A stretch of DNA of 40,030 nucleotides from Gammaproteobacteria bacterium RIFCSPHIGHO2_12_FULL_37_14 (GCA_001801485.1 MGXV01000003.1:10289-50318), one strand, 5' to 3'. Shown: positions 1-7,369, numbered from the stretch's first letter. Numbers and translations are program-made. Notes: generated by a model from the letters alone, not told the origin.

Positions 1-69
1 CATATAATTTTCGGCATCACTAATATTTATTTTTCTAATTTTAATATTAGTCATTTTGCTTAAATTCAT
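1..69 (-). CDS. GNAT-family N-acetyltransferase, N-terminal fragment (runs off the window)
   Basis: Reading the minus strand from 69 gives MNLSKMTNIKIRKINISDAE..., which is open to the window edge. The stretch IKIRKINISDAENYM is typical of the first beta strand and helix of GNAT acetyltransferases (pattern IRxAxxxDAxxI). The start is uncertain: in-frame ATG codons lie at 90, 69 and 54, none with a convincing Shine-Dalgarno. It lies downstream of the 25-codon ORF and a hairpin on the same strand, so the two may be co-transcribed. The substrate cannot be told from so short a piece. The family call is an inference from about 20 residues. Confidence 0.55.
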   Translation of the reverse strand, partial: MNLSKMTNIKIRKINISDAENYM

Positions 70-105
70 TGTGTTTAACCCTATCCCCATAATGCATAAA
101 ATCAA

Positions 106-128
106 TTCCCAGGCTATTAACCTGGGAA
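106..128 (-). terminator. Hairpin between the 25-codon ORF and the GNAT gene
   Basis: An 8-bp perfect stem (TTCCCAGG at 106-113, CCTGGGAA at 121-128) closes a 7-nt loop. On the minus strand it sits 16 nt after the stop of the 25-codon ORF and is followed by a T-rich but imperfect tail (TTGATTTTA). It could be an attenuating terminator or an mRNA-stabilising hairpin. Confidence 0.5.
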
Positions 129-143
129 CCAACTTTTAACTGA

Positions 144-221
144 CTACGGACAGCCAGTGCTGTTACAACCAACTTCTACAGTTGCTTGGGTTTCTTCGAC
201 GATTTCAATTGAAAATTGCAT
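144..221 (-). CDS. 25-residue peptide with a CxxxxC tail; candidate modified-peptide precursor or leader peptide
   Basis: An ATG at 221 is preceded by a strong Shine-Dalgarno (AAAGGAG) at 6-nt spacing. The frame encodes 25 residues and stops with TAG at 144. The first 17 residues are acidic and strand-like (MQFSIEIVEETQATVEV); the tail is GCNSTGCP. The combination of strong RBS, short Glu-rich leader, terminal core with two Cys plus Ser and Thr, a hairpin just downstream and a following enzyme gene resembles ribosomally made, post-translationally modified peptide (RiPP) precursors such as those of methanobactin or PQQ. No maturation enzyme is visible because the cluster runs off the left edge. 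It could instead be a leader peptide or a chance ORF. I recognise no specific family. Confidence 0.5.
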   Translation of the reverse strand: MQFSIEIVEETQATVEVGCNSTGCP

Positions 222-434
222 GACAAACTCCTTTATATTTTATTAAGTTGATCCGTGAATATTTAGGAGTCTTCCGTGACATATGAATCCGACTTCATGC
301 CCAGCACACTGCTTAATAGCGGCTGAAAATGACTTCGGCTGAAAATGTTAATATGCGAAATTAATGCATAATTTTATTTTCAGGGAATTTATAATATAGA
401 GGCATTATACAATCGTATACTAGTAATTGACTCC

Positions 435-464
435 TACATTTGTAAGACATCACTTACAAATGTA
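435..464. repeat. Perfect 12-bp inverted repeat
   Basis: TACATTTGTAAG (435-446) and CTTACAAATGTA (453-464) are exact reverse complements around a 6-nt spacer. No gene is adjacent on either side and no T-tract follows directly, so it is either an operator left from a lost gene or a recombinase/terminator structure. The symmetry is seen directly; the role is unknown. Confidence 0.6.
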
Positions 465-780
465 CATTTTAAACCGTAGCGTTCAGAATATTATCAATAT
501 TTTCGCCTGACGAAACGCTCTTTTAAGTTTTATGCTCTATAGACTTACGCCAAGGACTGAGAACTGTCAGGATATAGCTAAACAGGCCTCTGTTGCTGCA
601 ATATCATGTCAATTTAAGTAATGACATAAATATCTATCAAGTAAATCCCAATTTGCATAATATCTATGCAGTTTTAGAGTGAAGAAAGAATTTGGGTAGG
701 TGACGTTAGGCAATTTTATTAAGAATAACTGGTAGCCAAATTTGGGACACTCGTAGATAACACGCCACCACAATCCACAA

Positions 781-852
781 CACATCACAATTCTCTTTTC
801 CGCGTAAACACTGACTTTAATTGTTGTTGATTATTGCGACTTATTGCTATAA
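781..852 (+). repeat. Attachment-arm repeat, copy A (lacks the tRNA part)
   Basis: This matches copies at 7617 and 11115 across about 70 bp, including TAAACACTGACTTTAATTG and GACTTATTGCTATAA. The match stops abruptly after CTATAA, where the other copies continue into a tRNA-like 3' segment. All three copies share orientation. It looks like a truncated element end marking the left limit of the first accessory segment. Confidence 0.7.
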
Positions 853-1017
853 GGGGTAGTTGCATTTGCAATTACTAGTCATGTTGTGATGAAGCAGGAA
901 GCAAACATCATTTCTGATTTTGAGTAGAAATGAGTAGGTTTTGCGGAACGGGAAAGAAAAACATGAAATGCACAATAATGGCTAACACATTTAATTGATC
1001 GCTGGTCCCTTAAAGTA

Positions 1018-1779
1018 TTACGTAAGAGGATTTTTAATACATTCATAAATTATGATTTCATCAGTGTCATCTGGTGGAGTATGGTCAAATGCTTTGTAGC
1101 GTGAAAACATTTGAAATCCTGCTTCAGGAAGCCACTTATCCATTTCGTCATCTTGGTAGTAGCGCACGCAAAAGTTTTCTACCTCAGTTAGGATAATTTT
1201 ATTGTTAAGCATTAAATCGTATCGGCAGATAGTTTTAAATATTTGACTTTTATTATCATAAGAAGACACGGTGTCTAATACGATTTTTTCATTATTATGC
1301 TTGGTGGGTACAGATTGTTGCCGATGTTGACCTAGTGTATGCGGTACAGCATGAATCGTTTCAACTTCAAATAACAATTTACCGTTAGGCAGAAGATGGT
1401 CATACAATTTTTTTAAACAAAATTTTGCTTCTGCAATATCAGTGAGCAACCCAAAAGAACCACTTGGAATAAAAATAAGACCGAATTTTTTATCAAATGC
1501 GATTTCATTTAAAAACTGTTGATGAAGTTTCGCTTTAAGCCCTTTTGCCGCACACTTTTCTTTGCAAATTGAAAGCATATGTGTGGATGCATCGGAACCT
1601 TCGATGTCAAAACCTCGTTCAAGCATGGGAATTAGAAACCGACCAGTGCCGCACATGGGTTCAAATATTGGGCCATTCGCATTTTTGGCATATTCTAAAT
1701 AAAAATTTAATGCATCATGTGGTGCTGTTGGCTTATCAATATCGTAATACTGTGCGCACAAATTATTATATGTTTCCAT
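1018..1779 (-). CDS. Class I SAM-dependent methyltransferase
   Basis: The 253-aa protein has the Rossmann-fold methyltransferase signature: motif I IFEPMCGTGRFLIPML near residue 40, an acidic residue ending strand 2 (EGSDAS), and a post-motif region FDKKFGLIFIPSGSFGLL typical of Methyltransf_25-type enzymes. It should transfer a methyl group from S-adenosylmethionine to a small molecule; the substrate is not evident. Its ATG follows the TAA of the upstream kinase with no gap, so it is the last gene of a translationally coupled minus-strand operon of antibiotic-modifying-type enzymes. A 38-codon stub at 12638 is a clear relative of its N-terminus (LCxxxYD...NFY), pointing to a duplicated gene set. 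Confidence 0.85.
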   Translation of the reverse strand: METYNNLCAQYYDIDKPTAPHDALNFYLEYAKNANGPIFEPMCGTGRFLIPMLERGFDIEGSDASTHMLSICKEKCAAKGLKAKLHQQFLNEIAFDKKFGLIFIPSGSFGLLTDIAEAKFCLKKLYDHLLPNGKLLFEVETIHAVPHTLGQHRQQSVPTKHNNEKIVLDTVSSYDNKSQIFKTICRYDLMLNNKIILTEVENFCVRYYQDDEMDKWLPEAGFQMFSRYKAFDHTPPDDTDEIIIYECIKNPLT

Positions 1780-2751
1780 TTATACCTCATCACCCAATTC
1801 TGCTACGATTAGCTTAATTATTTTTTTATCATTTTTTTCTTTTTCTTTATCAACTATGGACTGAGTATTTTGATTGAATTGAATGCCATTTTCGCATGTC
1901 CAGGAAATTTTATTTAACAGAGCATACATAGTTACTCGCTTTCTTTCTGTTTTATTCAGTCTCAGTTTATCCATAATAGCATTAATATAAACTTCACCAC
2001 GATGTGTGCCATACCAGCTTAATTTTATTCTCCCAACTGCTTCCAAAGGATCGCCTTGTGTTAGCCCGTCTAAATCCACTAATCCATTAAAAATACCATG
2101 ATTTATCATTACATTCTTTGAGCATATATCACCGTAATAAGTTACGGGTTTGATGAAATCAAAATAAGATTTATATGCAACATAGAGATTTTCAGTTATC
2201 GATGACATTTGACTGTCCATCACGCCTGTTTTTTTACCTCGCTCAATTGATTCTTCTATCCATATTTTCATTCTTTCAGTCCAGGTATCACTTAATTCAT
2301 TGTCACCACCACCCCATATAACGCCAAATTGATTGCTTGCCGGAAGAGTTTTTACTTTATTAAATATAAGCACTATTTCTTGAGCAAGCTCTCTTAATTG
2401 ATCATCAGTAAGAGTTTCTATGATGTTGCCTAAATCTGTTCCTTCAATTTTATTTTGGATTTGATAAGAAAGAGGTATCAATGTTTTATTGTAATCCTCG
2501 AATAAAATATCAGGCACTTTGATTCCAAGAGTTTTAAATTTAGGAATATGATCATGTGAACCCATTAAAAATCTATCAACAGGGCTTAAGCGTACAATTA
2601 CATCATTTTTATCCAGGCTAACACGATAAACCTCGTTACAAATCCCAGTAGCAATACGCATGACACATTTTGGAGCCTGGTTAAAATGGTGCGCAATAAC
2701 GATAGTTACCATCTGTTCATGCGACTGTTTTATTTTTTGTGTTTCGCCCAT
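1780..2751 (-). CDS. Aminoglycoside phosphotransferase (APH)-like kinase
   Basis: The 323-aa protein has the APH/choline-kinase fold: N-lobe VIVRLSP strand, hinge region, Brenner-type catalytic loop YGDICSKNVMI and metal-binding LVDLDGL near residues 210-235. The usual first His of HGDxxxxN is Tyr here, but the catalytic Asp and Asn are kept. Probable role: ATP-dependent phosphorylation of a small hydroxylated substrate. Antibiotic resistance is plausible from context but not shown. I chose the ATG at 2751 because it overlaps the upstream stop (TAATG) with GGTGG about 8 nt before it; the frame stays open to an ATG at 2763. Confidence 0.8.
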   Translation of the reverse strand: MGETQKIKQSHEQMVTIVIAHHFNQAPKCVMRIATGICNEVYRVSLDKNDVIVRLSPVDRFLMGSHDHIPKFKTLGIKVPDILFEDYNKTLIPLSYQIQNKIEGTDLGNIIETLTDDQLRELAQEIVLIFNKVKTLPASNQFGVIWGGGDNELSDTWTERMKIWIEESIERGKKTGVMDSQMSSITENLYVAYKSYFDFIKPVTYYGDICSKNVMINHGIFNGLVDLDGLTQGDPLEAVGRIKLSWYGTHRGEVYINAIMDKLRLNKTERKRVTMYALLNKISWTCENGIQFNQNTQSIVDKEKEKNDKKIIKLIVAELGDEV

Positions 2752-3128
2752 TAAAACCACCAAACTAGGCTTTCTAAATCATGCAGATTGTTTACTTTCT
2801 TTTCCCAGTTTTTTATTCTAATTTGTACGTTTAAGCGGCTATAACGATGTAGCAGCATTAGCGCAGTGAGTTTATGGCTTAATGCGTTTGTCATTTCTGA
2901 AGGCAAATAGCCATAAGAAGATAGAAATTCATTTAAAAGAATTTTGTCTCCTTGAATCAAGAAAGCGCCTGGTCCCAATAAATCGTATGCTGGCAATCCA
3001 AGCATCGAATCACCGAAATCAATTAACCCGTGAATATGCCAAACTCCTGCTTCTTGCTTCACTAAGAAATTCATTGGAGTGTATTCTCCAGTTAGAATTA
3101 CTGGAAAGATGTTGATCGAATTTTTCAT
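2751..3128 (-). pseudogene. APH-family phosphotransferase, C-terminal half only
   Basis: The 125 residues match only the C-lobe of an APH kinase. The degenerate catalytic loop LTGEYTPMNFLV is followed by the metal-binding LIDFGDSMLGLPAYDLLGPG and the C-terminal helices. The ATP-binding N-lobe is missing and the catalytic Asp of HxD is Glu-Tyr here. Both ends are joined by 4-nt stop/start overlaps to intact neighbours, so the deletion preserved translational coupling. It is most simply a remnant of a third phosphotransferase gene, probably inactive, although it may still be translated. Confidence 0.7.
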
Positions 3129-4129
3129 ATTAAGCTTTCATCCGTTTTAAATGCAATCTCTACTACACCTTGAGGTTCAAACTGGTCAATAAAATGTTTA
3201 TATGATTCAATTCGGTTCTGATTATCTACTGAACTTAGAAGTAACTGTTGACCAAGAACTGCTATATCTTCTACGATTCGTTCATGCCGGTAATAGGTCA
3301 AGATTGTCCTATTTATTTCAGTTTTGCCGTAGCCTTTATAAAAAAAATTTTCCTCATGTGGCTTATTCCAAACATTAGAAACACCTCCGCCGATAAACAT
3401 GAGGTCACGCTCTTTTGGTGCCATGATAGGATCATCCCAATCCACCATATAAATAATGTTATTTCCATCCATTAGCACATTGCCACCATGAATATCGGAA
3501 TGGCACAACACGAATTCTTGTAATTGATCTTGAATTTGTTTTCCCAATTGCTCCGCTCTGTCTACCAGGCGATGAATTGTCATTGAATTTTTTCTCATAA
3601 AAGCTATTAACTTTAAAACAATGTCGTCACCGCTGGGCTCCGATTCAATATGGGCATAGAGCGACCGAACAGCTTCTCGCCATTTAGATGAATAATCTTC
3701 ACGCCTTATCATTCGTTGAATGGATGGCGGTACATCAATTTTGTGAATTTGTTTCATCACGGCGCCGAGAGTTACCCATTGGTCGTTTGTTAGATCACGG
3801 TTAAAGCCATCTTGTCCTTCGATAAATGGAGACACGATGAGGGTAAAGTCATCAATATGCTGAATGGGTTGCCTGTGCTTGGTTTTGATGGGAGGAATGA
3901 TTTGTTGAATTCCAGCATCATGTAACAGTGCTATTATGGTGGCACTAATATCATGATGATGACCGCGCTTTAGCTTTATGAAATAAGATGATTGGTCGTG
4001 CGTTTCTGCTTTATATACTGATGCGTTCAAATCTGCGCCCAAAGGAAGAAAGGTAAGCCTAGCAATTTTAATGCCATAATTAGCGTTTAGGCAATCAATA
4101 ATACGCTGATCTGAAAGGGCTTGTTTCAT
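3125..4129 (-). CDS. aph(9): Spectinomycin 9-phosphotransferase, APH(9)-Ia family
   Basis: The 334-aa protein closely resembles the chromosomal APH(9)-Ia of Legionella pneumophila (331 aa), which phosphorylates spectinomycin at the 9-hydroxyl. Shared blocks include YFIKLKRGHH, the catalytic loop VLCHSDIHGGNVL, the metal site VDWDDP, and the family hallmark PKERDLMFIGGGVSNVWNKP followed by YYRHERIVEDIAV. All kinase residues (Lys of FIKLK, Asp and Asn of the catalytic loop, Asp of DWD) are present, so it should be active. An AGGATAAG Shine-Dalgarno precedes the ATG. It overlaps the next gene by 4 nt (ATGA). The family call comes from recalled resemblance; I have no alignment score. Confidence 0.9.
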   Translation of the reverse strand: MKQALSDQRIIDCLNANYGIKIARLTFLPLGADLNASVYKAETHDQSSYFIKLKRGHHHDISATIIALLHDAGIQQIIPPIKTKHRQPIQHIDDFTLIVSPFIEGQDGFNRDLTNDQWVTLGAVMKQIHKIDVPPSIQRMIRREDYSSKWREAVRSLYAHIESEPSGDDIVLKLIAFMRKNSMTIHRLVDRAEQLGKQIQDQLQEFVLCHSDIHGGNVLMDGNNIIYMVDWDDPIMAPKERDLMFIGGGVSNVWNKPHEENFFYKGYGKTEINRTILTYYRHERIVEDIAVLGQQLLLSSVDNQNRIESYKHFIDQFEPQGVVEIAFKTDESLI

Positions 4130-4148
4130 TGTTACTTATCCTATTTTC

Positions 4149-4805
4149 CTAGCTCTGGTTGTTAACTTCTTCCAAGCGATTCACATCCAAGCTGCAAATG
4201 AGAGGAAGATTTTTGTTAATTTTTTGAATATCCCAATTCCACCAAGCGATATTTAGCAACCGTTTAATAGTGGCGTCATCAAATCTTAGCTTGACAAGCT
4301 TAGCAGGGTTTCCAGCAACAACAGCATAAGGAGGAACATCCTTTACCACAACCGCTCTGGCGGCAATGATAGCTCCATCGCCGATGGTTACGCCATTTTT
4401 TATCAAAGAATCATAACCAAGCCAAACATCATTGCCTATAATGATATCTCCTTTCACCGGTAGGTTAGCGACATCATAAACTATTTCCCAACCTTGCTGA
4501 AAAATCGGAAAAGGATAGGTACTGATCGCATCCAGCTTGTGGTCGCCGGTCATAATAAATTTTGTTTCAGCGGCAATTGCGCAAAACTTTCCGATGACTA
4601 ATTTAACTTTTGAAAAATCGTAGTTATAAAGAACATTATATTCTTCAAAATTCTGAGGACCATGACGCTGATCGTCAAAGTAGGTGTAATCGCCAATATG
4701 AATATTGCTGGCCTTAATGAAATTTTTTAAAAAAACTAATTTATCGTAAGGTTGCATGGGATAAATTTGATTAGGATCTGGTCCCGGCCCTATAGCTTTG
4801 TTCAT
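4149..4805 (-). CDS. Vat/CatB-type xenobiotic acetyltransferase
   Basis: The 218-aa protein has a left-handed beta-helix of hexapeptide repeats (IIGNDVWLGYDSLIKNGVTIGDGAIIAARAVV) and the Vat/CatB active-site stretch GDHKLDAISTYPF with the catalytic His. Family members acetylate streptogramin A or chloramphenicol with acetyl-CoA as trimers. The C-terminal PPYAVVAGNPAKLVKLRF and WWNWDIQKI are also typical. The start is the second ATG of an ATGATG; GGGGG lies 5 nt before it, and both overlap the stop of the upstream GNAT remnant. A second, distinct copy is at 11971. The substrate is not certain. Confidence 0.88.
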   Translation of the reverse strand: MNKAIGPGPDPNQIYPMQPYDKLVFLKNFIKASNIHIGDYTYFDDQRHGPQNFEEYNVLYNYDFSKVKLVIGKFCAIAAETKFIMTGDHKLDAISTYPFPIFQQGWEIVYDVANLPVKGDIIIGNDVWLGYDSLIKNGVTIGDGAIIAARAVVVKDVPPYAVVAGNPAKLVKLRFDDATIKRLLNIAWWNWDIQKINKNLPLICSLDVNRLEEVNNQS

Positions 4806-5122
4806 CATTTCCCCCTTTTATCTATGATTTGATTCGTTTGGTAGTTGTCACGCGTTATTCGATATAGTACATGCCGTTTTAAAGGACTATTTTCTTCGAG
4901 CTTTGGATGGTTAAAATCATCTATTTCGGAGTGATGTAACCCAATTTTTTCCATTACATGACGTGATTTAATATTCGCTACTACTGTAAAAGAAATGATT
5001 TCACCAAGATTTAATTCTATAAACGCATAATGTAAAACTACCTTGGCTGCTTCCGTGGCATATCCTTTTCCCCAATGTTTTGATGACAAGCGCCAACCAA
5101 TTTCGACAATACCAATGTAAAC
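4805..5122 (-). pseudogene. GNAT (RimJ/RimL type) acetyltransferase, N-terminally truncated
   Basis: The frame reads VYIGIVEIGWRLSSKHWGKG then YATEAAKVVLHYAF, the central and C-terminal part of a RimJ/RimL-like GNAT including the acetyl-CoA-binding R/Q-x-x-G-x-G/A-like loop HWGKGYATEA. A stop codon lies directly before residue V and the N-terminal half is absent. A TTG at 5089 could allow translation of 94 residues. It now serves as the first cistron of the coupled minus-strand operon. The break point is only about 40 bp from the AbiE operator, which suggests that insertion of the AbiE module cut this gene. Confidence 0.75.
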
Positions 5123-5161
5123 TTAACCACTAGTGAGTTAGCGATATCAGATTTAAAATAC

Positions 5162-5202
5162 TTTAGCATGAAACTTCCCTTTTTGGGAAGTTTCATGCTA
5201 AA
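5162..5202 (+). promoter_or_regulatory. Perfect 18-bp inverted repeat, likely AbiEi operator
   Basis: Positions 5162-5179 (TTTAGCATGAAACTTCCC) are exactly repeated in reverse complement at 5185-5202 around five T residues. The repeat ends 8 nt before the abiEi start codon. AbiEi antitoxins are known to bind inverted repeats in their own promoter and repress the operon, so this is the expected autoregulatory site. As RNA it would also form a very stable hairpin next to the start codon and occlude translation. It has no U-tract after it on the plus strand. Confidence 0.75.
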
Positions 5203-5210
5203 ATTTAAAT

Positions 5211-5861
5211 ATGACTACACTTAAAGATAAGATTATTGAAGAAGGTTATGCTGATCATATTCTAACTGATATTGATCTTGATGGTTTATTAGATGGTACG
5301 CCTGCTGCCCGCTATGGCATGGTTAACAAAGCGCTAAAAAAAGGTGAGCTGATTAAGATTCGGCGTGGCCTTTATATTATTACAGATAAGTATCGCCACA
5401 GAAAATTAAGCAAATTATATCTCGCTAGCCGAATTGTTCCTCATAGTTATATCTCTCTTGAAAGTGCAATGTCTTATTACGGTTGGATTCCAGAACGTGT
5501 TGCAACAGTAACAAGCGTACTTGCTACTGGCCGCACTAAACAATTCACAACACCTTTTGGAGAGTTTATGTTTTACCAACTTCCGGTTAATGAATATGAG
5601 TTTTTAACCAACGTGATTCGCGTTGAAGAAATAAAAGGTGAACCTTTTTTCATTGCATCACCACTTCGAGCATTGGCTGATTATGTATATATAAAAAAAA
5701 TTGATTGGGAAAATATTGATTATCTCACTAGCGGTTTGCGCATTGATGTAGAACATCTCATGCAAATTAAACGTAATGATTTTTTAGAAATTAAAGAAGT
5801 TTATCGTTCAAAGCGTGTATTACATTTTTTAGATAAACTCAAGCTGGAGCTTAAGAAATAA
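5211..5861 (+). CDS. abiEi: AbiEi-family antitoxin (type IV toxin-antitoxin)
   Basis: The 216-aa protein has an N-terminal winged-helix domain (RYGMVNKALKKGELIKIRRGLY) followed by the AbiEi C-terminal domain (YISLESAMSYYGWIPE, then TSVLATGRTKQFTTPFG, and FFIASPLRALADYVY). AbiEi represses its own promoter and neutralises the partner nucleotidyltransferase AbiEii in phage-abortive systems. It is immediately upstream of AbiEii with a TAATG overlap and has a perfect inverted repeat just before its start. The gene pair lies on the strand opposite to the antibiotic-modification operon and is best seen as an independent cargo or stabilisation module of the island. Confidence 0.88.
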   Translation: MTTLKDKIIEEGYADHILTDIDLDGLLDGTPAARYGMVNKALKKGELIKIRRGLYIITDKYRHRKLSKLYLASRIVPHSYISLESAMSYYGWIPERVATVTSVLATGRTKQFTTPFGEFMFYQLPVNEYEFLTNVIRVEEIKGEPFFIASPLRALADYVYIKKIDWENIDYLTSGLRIDVEHLMQIKRNDFLEIKEVYRSKRVLHFLDKLKLELKK

Positions 5862-6718
5862 TGGCTACTCATATCATTGATGAAAGACTTAAAATTTATG
5901 CTCCTAGTACTAAAGAAGATGAAGAGCATGCACTTAAAGAAATCTTGCAAGAAATTGCGATTTATGGCCTTTCAAATGCTAATTTCTTTGATAAAGCTAT
6001 TTTCCATGGTGGAACAGCGCTTCGAATTTTATATCAATTACCGCGTTTCTCCGAAGATCTCGATTTTTTATTAAAAAGTCCAGATTCTGCTTTTAGATGG
6101 AAACCTTACATGGATGCAATTATTGCCACATTTAAACAGTTTGGCGTTCATCCTGAGGTAACAGACAAAAGTCGTGTCGATAACACAGTTAAGAAAATGT
6201 TTTTAAAAGATGATTCAATTGGAAAAATAATTGACCTAACTTTTATTCATCAACCTGGTAAAAAACTTTCAATAAAATTTGAAATTGATACGAATCCACC
6301 ACCAGGATCCCGTTTAGATTTAAAATTTTTGGAATTTCCTTTAGATTATTCTCTTGTCACGCAGGATTTAAGCAGCAGCTTTGCAGGAAAATGTCATGCT
6401 TTACTGTGTCGTGACTATATTAAAGGCCGTGATTGGTATGATTTTGGATGGTATATAGCCAGGAAAATTTCCCCAAATTTTATTTTTCTTGAGCACGCAC
6501 TTTATCAACAGGGTCCGTGGGCTAATCAAAAAATCACTGTTACACCGCTATGGTTTCTTGAAGCTATGCAACAAAAAATCAAGAGTATTGATTGGGTCAA
6601 AGCTGCAAATGATGTTAGGCAATTTTTAAATACTCAAGATAAACAATCATTGAATTTATGGGGTGTTGATTTTTTTATGGATAAACTGAATAAGTTAGAA
6701 AATATTGTTAAACGGTAG
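5861..6718 (+). CDS. abiEii: AbiEii/AbiGii-family nucleotidyltransferase toxin
   Basis: The 285-aa protein has the DNA-polymerase-beta-like nucleotidyltransferase signature of AbiEii: FHGGTALRILYQLPRFSEDLDF near residues 48-69 with the GG and Asp-x-Asp pair (D66, D68). Further on come IKFEIDTNPPPG and KCHALLCRDYIKGRDWYDF. AbiEii-type toxins (MenT family) add nucleotides to a target RNA and block growth during phage infection. The ATG overlaps the abiEi stop (TAATG), which is typical of coupled toxin-antitoxin expression. Length and motifs are complete, so it looks functional. Confidence 0.88.
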   Translation: MATHIIDERLKIYAPSTKEDEEHALKEILQEIAIYGLSNANFFDKAIFHGGTALRILYQLPRFSEDLDFLLKSPDSAFRWKPYMDAIIATFKQFGVHPEVTDKSRVDNTVKKMFLKDDSIGKIIDLTFIHQPGKKLSIKFEIDTNPPPGSRLDLKFLEFPLDYSLVTQDLSSSFAGKCHALLCRDYIKGRDWYDFGWYIARKISPNFIFLEHALYQQGPWANQKITVTPLWFLEAMQQKIKSIDWVKAANDVRQFLNTQDKQSLNLWGVDFFMDKLNKLENIVKR

Positions 6719-6838
6719 CGCAAGGCTTCCCATCTTCGGCAGTATGTGCCAATTTTACACATACTGAATCTACCTCGATAAACGCCGCAGTGCTCCCCAT
6801 CCAGAGCGAGTTTAATGCCAGCTCTGCGCTTGGATGGA
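6708..6838. other. GC-richer scar with two hairpins after abiEii
   Basis: This stretch is markedly less AT-rich than its neighbours. It has a 9-bp perfect stem (6740-6748 with 6758-6766) and a second imperfect hairpin (CCATCCA at 6797-6803 with TGGATGG at 6831-6837). A minus-strand frame without stops ends at 6708 and reads MGSTAAFIEVDSVC then VKLAHTAEDGKPCATV, which looks protein-like but has no complete gene. It is probably the end of another mobile element or a structured RNA segment brought in with foreign DNA. Confidence 0.4.
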
Positions 6839-6898
6839 GGCAAGCATTTTTATATTGGTAATGAAACTCGTGATGTAGAAGCAGCAAAACAGCGCTAG
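6839..6898 (+). pseudogene. HAD-hydrolase C-terminal remnant
   Basis: The frame reads GGKHFYIGNETRDVEAAKQR and then stops. YIGNETRDVEAAK matches the HAD-superfamily motif IV (GDxxxDxxAAKxAG). Only about 20 residues survive between two unrelated pieces, so this is gene debris at a recombination joint. The call rests on one motif. Confidence 0.4.
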
Positions 6899-6946
6899 CG
6901 CTTATAGCAATTATTCTTGTATAACCAAATATAACTAAGTGAGCGC

Positions 6947-7369
6947 TTACTTAGAGATAACAAGTTCAGTACAGCTGTCACCATTCCAAAGGTGGGTTGT
7001 ATTTTTGTAACTCCAGTTGTCCCCAAGAATATATCTCACTTTAAACGCAATAAAGGTGTCATCTAATTTTTGAGGTGCAATTTCATTTTTTAAATTTGGA
7101 AAAGGATCAGTATGAAATTGATAAACTAATTTATTCTCCGATATTTCAGGAAATTTGACGAGTAATCCGACATTATTGTCTCGTTTACCTACCAGTCTCG
7201 CAAATTCAGACGTTAATCCTTTTTTAAAGCTATCGCCATATGCTTTTGATAATCCTGTTTCCATTGCTTTTCTAAAAAGATCGATGGCTTTGTTTTCGCC
7301 AAATTCTTTTTTAAGTAATTTAAACCAGTTTTCGTATAAGCCAAAAAATGCTGCATTATATTCCTTCAT
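6947..7369 (-). CDS. Hypothetical protein, possibly ATC-hydrolase-like
   Basis: The 140-aa soluble protein begins MKEYNAAFFGLYENWFKLLKK and ends VRYILGDNWSYKNTTHLWNG then DSCTELVISK. The layout (helical N-terminus, then a tail with a Cys after an aromatic-rich GDxW...W.GD.C pattern) is reminiscent of the L-2-amino-thiazoline-4-carboxylic acid hydrolase-like family, but the resemblance is weak. No signal peptide or membrane segment is present. It is monocistronic, separated from repeat copy B by about 250 bp of non-coding DNA. Function unknown. Confidence 0.6.
   Translation of the reverse strand: MKEYNAAFFGLYENWFKLLKKEFGENKAIDLFRKAMETGLSKAYGDSFKKGLTSEFARLVGKRDNNVGLLVKFPEISENKLVYQFHTDPFPNLKNEIAPQKLDDTFIAFKVRYILGDNWSYKNTTHLWNGDSCTELVISK

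Larger units (their letters stand above)
222..1017. other. Gene-poor 0.8-kb stretch with palindrome and repeat copy A
   Basis: No convincing coding frame is seen on either strand. The part next to 221 must hold the minus-strand promoter of the 25-codon ORF; an AT-rich block (AATAAAATATAAAGG on the minus strand) is a candidate -10 region. The stretch also contains a 12-bp palindrome at 435-464 and an attachment-arm repeat at 781-852, and reads like the worn edge of an integrated element. Confidence 0.6.
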
